This document shows, one piece after another, positions 58,360 through 64,000 of a DNA stretch of 64,000 nt (its first letter is position 1; the number at the start of each line of letters is the position of its first letter). A program made the position numbers and the translations under genes. The stretch is from an uncultured Eubacterium sp. Lineage in GTDB: Bacteria > Bacillota > Clostridia > Lachnospirales > Lachnospiraceae. The stretch covers positions 3,552-67,551 of the forward strand of contig CAKRKO010000004.1 in assembly GCA_934358495.1 (NCBI GenBank), in the 5' to 3' direction. The notes below the pieces were generated by a model that had not been told where the DNA came from, searched no databases, and worked only from the letters and a program-made list of their open reading frames with translations.

Positions 58360-58707
58360 ATGAATAAGAAACCAATCAGATATATAAAAGAAAATTTTGG
58401 AAAAATACCATTTTGCAATGAAAAACCGGATACCGCGCCACATTTAGGAAAATTTTGTTTTCCTGTCTGCTGGCGTTGTTTTGCATTAATTACCAGTATT
58501 CTTATAACGTATCTGGTAGCACATGTTTGGTTGAACATGATATTTCCACTGTGGATATCATTTGTTATGATATGCCCGACCGTTATTGATGGAATTGCTC
58601 AATATATATTTGGTATCCTGAGCAACAATCCACGGCGATGTATTACTGGTATTATTAGCGGAATAGGGATTACAATGACAATCCTGCATATACCACAATA
58701 CTTTTAA
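58360..58707 (+). CDS. DUF2085-family membrane protein
   Basis: 115 aa from ATG 58360 (a TTG two codons earlier is possible). There is no Shine-Dalgarno sequence and the -10 is 13 bases upstream, so translation may be leaderless. Family features are the N-terminal cysteine motif FCNEKPDTAPHLGKFCFPVCWRCFALI, two or three membrane spans (about 45-68, 72-90, 98-113), and the DG-x-x-Q motif IDGIAQYIFGI followed by NNPRRCITGI. DUF2085 proteins are small membrane proteins with conserved cysteines and unknown function. Confidence 0.82.
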   Translation: MNKKPIRYIKENFGKIPFCNEKPDTAPHLGKFCFPVCWRCFALITSILITYLVAHVWLNMIFPLWISFVMICPTVIDGIAQYIFGILSNNPRRCITGIISGIGITMTILHIPQYF

Positions 58708-58845
58708 TATATCTGTAACCATTAAAACATGTAAATTATATCATTGATTCAATGATTTGTATAGGACGAAATATGAATAATATTTTATGAATTTGGAGAA
58801 TGAATAATTTGAAGAAATTGAGAAATGCGAAACAATGTTTAGATT

Positions 58846-58888
58846 AAAAAAGTACAGAACAAACATTCGGTTTGTTCTGTACTTTTTT
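58846..58888. terminator. Strong bidirectional terminator upstream of uvrB
   Basis: AAAAAAGTACAGAACAAAC pairs perfectly with GTTTGTTCTGTACTTTTTT around an ATTCG loop. Confidence 0.9.
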
Positions 58889-58983
58889 CCATATGAATGA
58901 TATACTAATCGGGTAACAATACTAAGAAAGTAAAAACATGACAGCTATTTACGATATAAATCAGATTCACTCAGGAGGTCTGC

Positions 58984-60966
58984 ATGGATCATTTTGAATT
59001 AGTTTCACAATACAAACCAACCGGCGATCAGCCGCAGGCAATCGCGGAACTGGTGGAAGGTTTCAGGGAAGGCAATCAGTTTGAAACCCTGCTTGGTGTC
59101 ACTGGTTCCGGTAAGACATTCACTATGGCGAATGTCATTCAGCAACTGAATAAACCGACGCTGATCATTGCACATAATAAGACATTGGCAGCGCAGCTTT
59201 ACGGGGAAATGAAGGAATTCTTCCCGAACAATGCCGTTGAGTATTTTGTCTCCTACTATGATTATTACCAGCCGGAGGCCTATGTCCCATCCACTGACAC
59301 ATACATTGCAAAGGATTCAGCAATCAATGAAGAAATCGACAAGCTGCGTTTGTCTGCCACAGCCGCACTGACGGAGCGCAGCGACGTCATCATCGTATCC
59401 AGTGTTTCCTGTATTTATGGTCTGGGAAGTCCGGTGGATTATCAGAACATGATGGTTTCTCTGCGCCCGGGGATGGAACGTGACCGTGACGATGTGATCC
59501 GACAGCTCATTGACATTCAGTATATGAGAAATGATATGGATTTTCATCGTGGTACGTTTCGGGTGCGTGGCGATGTACTGGAGATTTTTCCTGCAAATAA
59601 TACAGATACGGCAGTGCGTGTGGAATTTTTCGGAGATGAGATTGACCGGATCACGGAAATCGATGTGCTGACCGGTGAGATCAAGAGCCGGTTGGAGCAC
59701 TGTGCAATATTTCCGGCATCTCATTATGTTGTTCCGCAGGAAAAAATCAACCAGGCCACGGTTGAGATTGAAAAAGAGATGGAAGAGCGGGTGCGCTATT
59801 TTAAAGGAGAAGATAAACTGATTGAAGCACAGCGTATCGCGGAGCGCACGAATTTTGATATTGAAATGTTGCGTGAAACTGGTTTTTGCAGCGGTATTGA
59901 GAACTATTCGAGACATCTGGCAGGACTGGAGCCGGGAGTTCCACCTTATACGCTGATTGATTATTTCCCAGATGAGTTTCTGATCATTGTGGACGAGTCT
60001 CATATCACGATTCCGCAAGTGCGTGGCATGTATGCGGGCGATCAGTCGAGAAAATCGACACTGGTTGATTATGGTTTCCGTCTGCCGTCGGCAAAGGATA
60101 ACCGCCCGTTGAATTTTGAAGAATTTGAGAGCAAGATCGACCAGATGCTGTTTGTTTCTGCAACACCGAATGTATATGAGAAAGAGCATGAACTGCTGCG
60201 TGCGGAGCAGATTATCCGACCAACCGGTCTGCTGGATCCTTATGTGGAGGTTCGACCGGTAGAGGGACAGATCGATGATCTGATCGGTGAGGTCAATAAG
60301 GAAACTTCCGCAGGTCATAAAGTGCTGATTACGACATTGACAAAGAAAATGGCAGAGGATCTGACGGATTATATGCGTGAGATCGGTATTCGTGTCAAAT
60401 ACCTGCATTCTGATATTGATACCCTGGAGCGTGCGGAGATTATCCGTGATCTGCGTCTGGATGTGTTTGATGTACTGGTGGGAATCAACCTTCTGCGAGA
60501 AGGATTAGATATTCCGGAGATTACGCTAGTGGCAATTTTGGATGCAGATAAGGAAGGGTTCCTGCGTTCTGAGACATCTCTGATTCAGACCATTGGACGT
60601 GCAGCGCGAAACAGCGAAGGACACGTTATCATGTATGCGGATACAGTTACTGATTCCATGCGTCTGGCTCTGGATGAGACGGAGCGTCGTCGTGCGATCC
60701 AGATGGCATATAATGAAGAACATGGAATTACACCGAAAACGATTCAGAAATCTGTGCGTGATCTGATCAGTATTTCGAAAAAGGTTGCGCAGGAAGAGAT
60801 GCAGTTTAAGAAAGATCCGGAATCCATGAGTAAGAAGGAACTGGAGAAACTGATCAAAGACGTGGAAAAGAAGATGAAGAAAGCGGCAGCAGAACTGAAT
60901 TTTGAGGCGGCGGCACAGCTGCGTGATCAGATGGTGGATCTGAAGAAAATGCTGCAAAACACATAA
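58984..60966 (+). CDS. uvrB: Excinuclease ABC subunit B
   Basis: 660 aa; ATG after CAGGAGGTCTGC. Damage-verification helicase of nucleotide excision repair. Walker A GVTGSGKTFTM (about residue 36-46), the beta-hairpin region YYDYYQPEAYVPSTDTYI, DESH Walker B (about 338), NLLREGLDIPEI and QTIGRAARN in the second RecA domain, and the C-terminal UVR motif (KKAAAELNFEAAAQLRDQM, about 625-650) that contacts UvrC. Adjacent to uvrA in a probable operon. No LexA box was confidently identified upstream. Confidence 0.98.
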   Translation: MDHFELVSQYKPTGDQPQAIAELVEGFREGNQFETLLGVTGSGKTFTMANVIQQLNKPTLIIAHNKTLAAQLYGEMKEFFPNNAVEYFVSYYDYYQPEAYVPSTDTYIAKDSAINEEIDKLRLSATAALTERSDVIIVSSVSCIYGLGSPVDYQNMMVSLRPGMERDRDDVIRQLIDIQYMRNDMDFHRGTFRVRGDVLEIFPANNTDTAVRVEFFGDEIDRITEIDVLTGEIKSRLEHCAIFPASHYVVPQEKINQATVEIEKEMEERVRYFKGEDKLIEAQRIAERTNFDIEMLRETGFCSGIENYSRHLAGLEPGVPPYTLIDYFPDEFLIIVDESHITIPQVRGMYAGDQSRKSTLVDYGFRLPSAKDNRPLNFEEFESKIDQMLFVSATPNVYEKEHELLRAEQIIRPTGLLDPYVEVRPVEGQIDDLIGEVNKETSAGHKVLITTLTKKMAEDLTDYMREIGIRVKYLHSDIDTLERAEIIRDLRLDVFDVLVGINLLREGLDIPEITLVAILDADKEGFLRSETSLIQTIGRAARNSEGHVIMYADTVTDSMRLALDETERRRAIQMAYNEEHGITPKTIQKSVRDLISISKKVAQEEMQFKKDPESMSKKELEKLIKDVEKKMKKAAAELNFEAAAQLRDQMVDLKKMLQNT

Positions 60967-61015
60967 ACCACTAAGAAAACGTGAATACTAGAAAGCGAAA
61001 GAAAAGAGAACAACT

Positions 61016-63838
61016 ATGGCACAACAATACATTAAGATCAAAGGAGCCAGTGAGCATAATCTGAAAAATATTGATGTTACCCTGCCGAGAGACAAGTTTA
61101 TCGTACTGACCGGACTGTCCGGCTCCGGTAAATCTTCTCTGGCATTTGACACTATTTATGCAGAGGGGCAGCGCCGCTATATGGAGTCCCTGTCTTCTTA
61201 TGCCCGTCAGTTCCTTGGACAGATGGAAAAACCGAATGTGGAGAAAATCGAAGGATTGTCTCCGGCAATTTCCATCGATCAGAAATCAACCAATCGAAAT
61301 CCGCGTTCTACTGTTGGAACGGTGACGGAAATATATGACTACTTCCGATTACTATATGCAAGAATCGGTATTCCGCATTGCCCAAAGTGTGGAAAAGAAA
61401 TTAAAAAGCAGACCGTTGATCAGATGGCAGATCAGATTATGCAGCTTCCGGAGCGGACAAAAATTCAGCTTCTGGCGCCGGTAGTTCGTGGCAGAAAAGG
61501 TACACATCAGAAACTTTTAGACAGCATCAAACGTAGCGGTTATGTACGTGTTCAGATTGATGGAAGTGTGTATGAACTGACCGAGGAGATCAGTCTGGAT
61601 AAAAATAAAAAACATAATATTGAGGTTGTAGTAGACCGTCTGGTAGTAAAGGAAGGCATGGAAAAACGTCTGATAGATTCCATTGAAAATGTACTGGAAC
61701 TGGCAGACGGACTGATGACTGTGGATGTGATCGGCGGAGAGCAGATTCAGTTTTCCCAGAGTTTTTCCTGCCCGGACTGCGGCATCAGCATTGATGAGAT
61801 CGAACCGAGAAGTTTTTCCTTTAATAATCCCTTTGGTGCCTGCCCGGAGTGTTTCGGACTTGGTTACAAGATGGAATTTGATGAGAATCTGATGATTCCG
61901 GATAAACATTTATCGCTGGCAGAAGGTGCGATCCAGGTGATGGGCTGGCAGTCTTCCAATGATCCGTCCAGCTACACTTATGCGATTTTGAAAGCATTGT
62001 CAGAAGAATATGATTTTGATCTGAATACTCCGTATGAGGAGTTGTCGGAATCTGTGCGCAATGTGATCTTACATGGAACAGATGGCAAAAAAGTAGTGGT
62101 ACATTATCGTGGACAGCGCGGCGTTGGTGTTTACGATGTGGCATTTGAGGGACTGATCCGCAACGTGGAGCGCCGCTACCGTGAGACAGGATCCGATATG
62201 ACCAAGCAGGAATATGAGACGTTTATGCGGATCACACCGTGTAAAGCCTGCCACGGGCAGCGTCTGAAAAAAGAATCGCTGGCAGTTACCGTTGCAGATA
62301 AAAATATTCATGAGATTACTTCTATGTCAGTAAAGGATTTGTGCACATTTCTGGAAGACCTGGAACTGACTGAGCAGCAGCATCTGATCGGTGATCAGAT
62401 TTTAAAGGAAATCCGTGCACGGGTGGGATTTTTGAAAGAAGTAGGACTGGAATATCTGACATTGTCGCGAGCAACGGGAACTTTGTCCGGTGGCGAGGCA
62501 CAGCGTATCCGTCTGGCAACCCAGATCGGTTCCGGTCTGGTTGGCGTGGCATATATTCTGGATGAGCCGAGTATCGGTCTGCATCAGCGTGATAATGATA
62601 AGCTGCTGGCAGCTTTAAAGAATCTGAAAGATCTTGGAAATACATTAATTGTAGTAGAACATGATGAAGATACCATGCGTGCGGCGGACTATATCGTAGA
62701 TATCGGACCGGGAGCCGGTGAGCACGGCGGGGAAGTAGTGGCAGCCGGTACAGTTGATGATATTATGGCATGTGAAAAATCTCTGACGGGAGCGTATTTG
62801 AGTGGCAGACTGCTGATTCCGGTGCCGAAGGAGCGCAAGCAGCCGACTGGGTTCATTACAGTGCGTGGAGCGCAGGAAAATAACCTTAAAAATATCGATG
62901 TAAACGTTCCGTTGGGCGTTATGACCTGTGTGACGGGTGTGTCCGGTTCCGGTAAAAGTTCTTTGGTCAATGAGATTTTATACAAACATCTGGCGAGAAG
63001 CCTGAACCGTGCAAGATGCATTCCGGGAAAACACAAAGACATTGATGGATTGGAGCAGCTTGACAAAGTGATCTGTATTGATCAGTCGCCGATTGGAAGA
63101 ACTCCGCGTTCCAATCCGGCAACTTATACCGGTGTGTTTGACCAGATCCGTGATCTGTTTGCGGCTACGCCGGATGCGAAAGCAAGAGGATACAAAAAGG
63201 GCAGATTCAGCTTTAACGTTAAGGGTGGACGCTGCGAGGCATGTTCCGGCGACGGAATCTTAAAGATTGAAATGCACTTTTTACCGGATGTGTATGTACC
63301 GTGTGAAGTGTGTCAGGGGAAACGTTATAATCGTGAGACACTGGAAATTAAATATAAAGGAAAAAGCATTTATGATGTGCTGGATATGACAGTGGAAGAA
63401 GCGCTGACATTCTTCGAAAATGTACCTTCCATTCAGCGTAAGATCCAGACTTTATATGATGTAGGACTTTCGTATGTACGTTTGGGACAGCCATCTACAA
63501 CGTTATCTGGTGGCGAGGCACAGCGAATCAAACTGGCAACAGAACTGAGCAAGCGCAGCACCGGAAAGACAATTTATATTCTGGATGAGCCGACGACGGG
63601 ACTTCACTTTGCAGATGTACACAAACTGATCGAGATTCTGCATCGTCTGGCAGACGGTGGCAATACGGTGGTTGTTATTGAACATAATCTGGATGTGATC
63701 AAGACAGCAGACTATATCATTGATATGGGGCCGGAAGGCGGCGACGGCGGCGGAACCGTTATTGCGGAGGGTACACCGGAGCAGGTGGCAGAAAATCCGA
63801 TTTCCTATACCGGAAAATATGTGAAGAAATACCTGTAA
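61016..63838 (+). CDS. uvrA: Excinuclease ABC subunit A
   Basis: 940 aa; ATG 49 bp after uvrB, site AAAAGAGAA. DNA-damage sensor ATPase of nucleotide excision repair. Two ABC modules: Walker A GLSGSGKSS (about 33) and GVSGSGKSS (about 640), with two LSGGEAQR signatures (about 490 and 830). Three zinc modules are visible: CPKCGKEIKK (first insertion), CPDCG/CPECFGLG, and CEACSGDG/CEVCQGKRYN. Complete, normal length. Confidence 0.98.
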   Translation: MAQQYIKIKGASEHNLKNIDVTLPRDKFIVLTGLSGSGKSSLAFDTIYAEGQRRYMESLSSYARQFLGQMEKPNVEKIEGLSPAISIDQKSTNRNPRSTVGTVTEIYDYFRLLYARIGIPHCPKCGKEIKKQTVDQMADQIMQLPERTKIQLLAPVVRGRKGTHQKLLDSIKRSGYVRVQIDGSVYELTEEISLDKNKKHNIEVVVDRLVVKEGMEKRLIDSIENVLELADGLMTVDVIGGEQIQFSQSFSCPDCGISIDEIEPRSFSFNNPFGACPECFGLGYKMEFDENLMIPDKHLSLAEGAIQVMGWQSSNDPSSYTYAILKALSEEYDFDLNTPYEELSESVRNVILHGTDGKKVVVHYRGQRGVGVYDVAFEGLIRNVERRYRETGSDMTKQEYETFMRITPCKACHGQRLKKESLAVTVADKNIHEITSMSVKDLCTFLEDLELTEQQHLIGDQILKEIRARVGFLKEVGLEYLTLSRATGTLSGGEAQRIRLATQIGSGLVGVAYILDEPSIGLHQRDNDKLLAALKNLKDLGNTLIVVEHDEDTMRAADYIVDIGPGAGEHGGEVVAAGTVDDIMACEKSLTGAYLSGRLLIPVPKERKQPTGFITVRGAQENNLKNIDVNVPLGVMTCVTGVSGSGKSSLVNEILYKHLARSLNRARCIPGKHKDIDGLEQLDKVICIDQSPIGRTPRSNPATYTGVFDQIRDLFAATPDAKARGYKKGRFSFNVKGGRCEACSGDGILKIEMHFLPDVYVPCEVCQGKRYNRETLEIKYKGKSIYDVLDMTVEEALTFFENVPSIQRKIQTLYDVGLSYVRLGQPSTTLSGGEAQRIKLATELSKRSTGKTIYILDEPTTGLHFADVHKLIEILHRLADGGNTVVVIEHNLDVIKTADYIIDMGPEGGDGGGTVIAEGTPEQVAENPISYTGKYVKKYL

Positions 63839-63868
63839 TTCTTCAGAGAAAAGCAGATTGCATCAAAA

Positions 63869-63980
63869 AGGCACCGCATCTGCGGTGCCTGAACTTTCGG
63901 GGAGTACTTCCCGGACTTGGGGAATCCGGGAAGCTTGAGTTATGAAAAATTTATTATAAAAAGCGTAAGCCTTTTATAAT
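63869..63980 (+). other. Hairpin cluster after uvrA
   Basis: Three stems in a row: AGGCACCGCA/TGCGGTGCCT (63869-63890), CTTCCCGGA/TCCGGGAAG (63907-63933) and ATTATAAAA...TTTTATAAT (63953-63980). None has a clear T-run; the first probably ends the uvrBA transcript. Confidence 0.55.
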
Positions 63981-64000
63981 CGATTACGAGTGTTAGTATA

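Noticed and set aside
58851..58880. LexA/SOS box upstream of uvrB
   Set aside because: The GAACAAAC...GTTTGTTC palindrome is the stem of a strong terminator, and its spacing does not fit the GAAC-N4-GTTC box.

Overview
The window looks like chromosome of a low-to-moderate GC, spore-forming, anaerobic Firmicute, most likely a gut Lachnospiraceae (Clostridium cluster XIVa: Blautia, Dorea, Roseburia or a relative). The evidence is the sporulation/division order hup - rqcP - yabP - yabQ - divIC - spoIIE - tilS - hpt - ftsH, a T-box-controlled prolyl-tRNA synthetase without the large editing insertion, a butyrate kinase, an LCP (LytR) ligase, DUF6472 and DUF2085 proteins, and strong AGGAGG ribosome sites. 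No rRNA, tRNA, prophage, complete insertion sequence or cas gene was seen.

Layout. 1-2750 (minus): an acyl-AMP ligase / carrier / thioester-reductase enzyme cut by the left edge. 2870-7286: T-box-proS, cca and a CotS-like kinase. 7448-9184: phosphohexomutase. 9244-17446: the HU-to-FtsH sporulation, division and housekeeping block. 17929-20037: GH13 amylase-type enzyme. 20436-22191: BlaI/M56 sensor pair. 22407-24803: an unrecognised FRG-like gene behind four phased Spo0A boxes, an LCP ligase and a zinc-ribbon protein. 25099-27127: L25/Ctc and butyrate kinase. 27315-32312: a processive-type GT2 glycosyltransferase divergent from a two-component system. 32556-42701: MerR, GH20, YfhO-like, LrgAB, GDPD and MATE genes. 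42852-47975: a small unknown gene, a shortened trigger factor, a GntR/ABC exporter operon, YbjQ and DegV. 48216-49079: a gene-poor AT-rich stretch with a degenerate repeat array. 49080-54533: TSCPD protein, SecA and a second two-component system. 54751-58707: PhlG-like hydrolase, DUF6472, MgtE, two microproteins and DUF2085. 58984-63838: uvrB-uvrA.

How the genes work together. Sporulation genes carry recognisable stage-specific signals: a spoIIE promoter with the 21-bp spacer typical of Spo0A-activated promoters, a sigma-E-like promoter embedded in a terminator in front of yabP, and four tandem Spo0A boxes before an undescribed gene. Envelope functions (LCP ligase, GT2, GH20, YfhO, two histidine kinases) are interleaved with transport and repair genes.

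The intergenic DNA is unusually informative. It holds at least six repeat or structure families: a core-conserved palindrome in three copies, a MITE-like element with 8-bp target duplications plus a fragment, a terminator-adjacent repeat flanking rplY, a hairpin repeat (spoIIE leader and after ybjQ), a 76-bp tandem repeat with a covarying hairpin, and a bulged stem-loop seen before cca and before secA. No complete new defence or biosynthetic system was identified. The best leads are the Spo0A-box gene, the microprotein locus upstream of mgtE, and the palindrome family.
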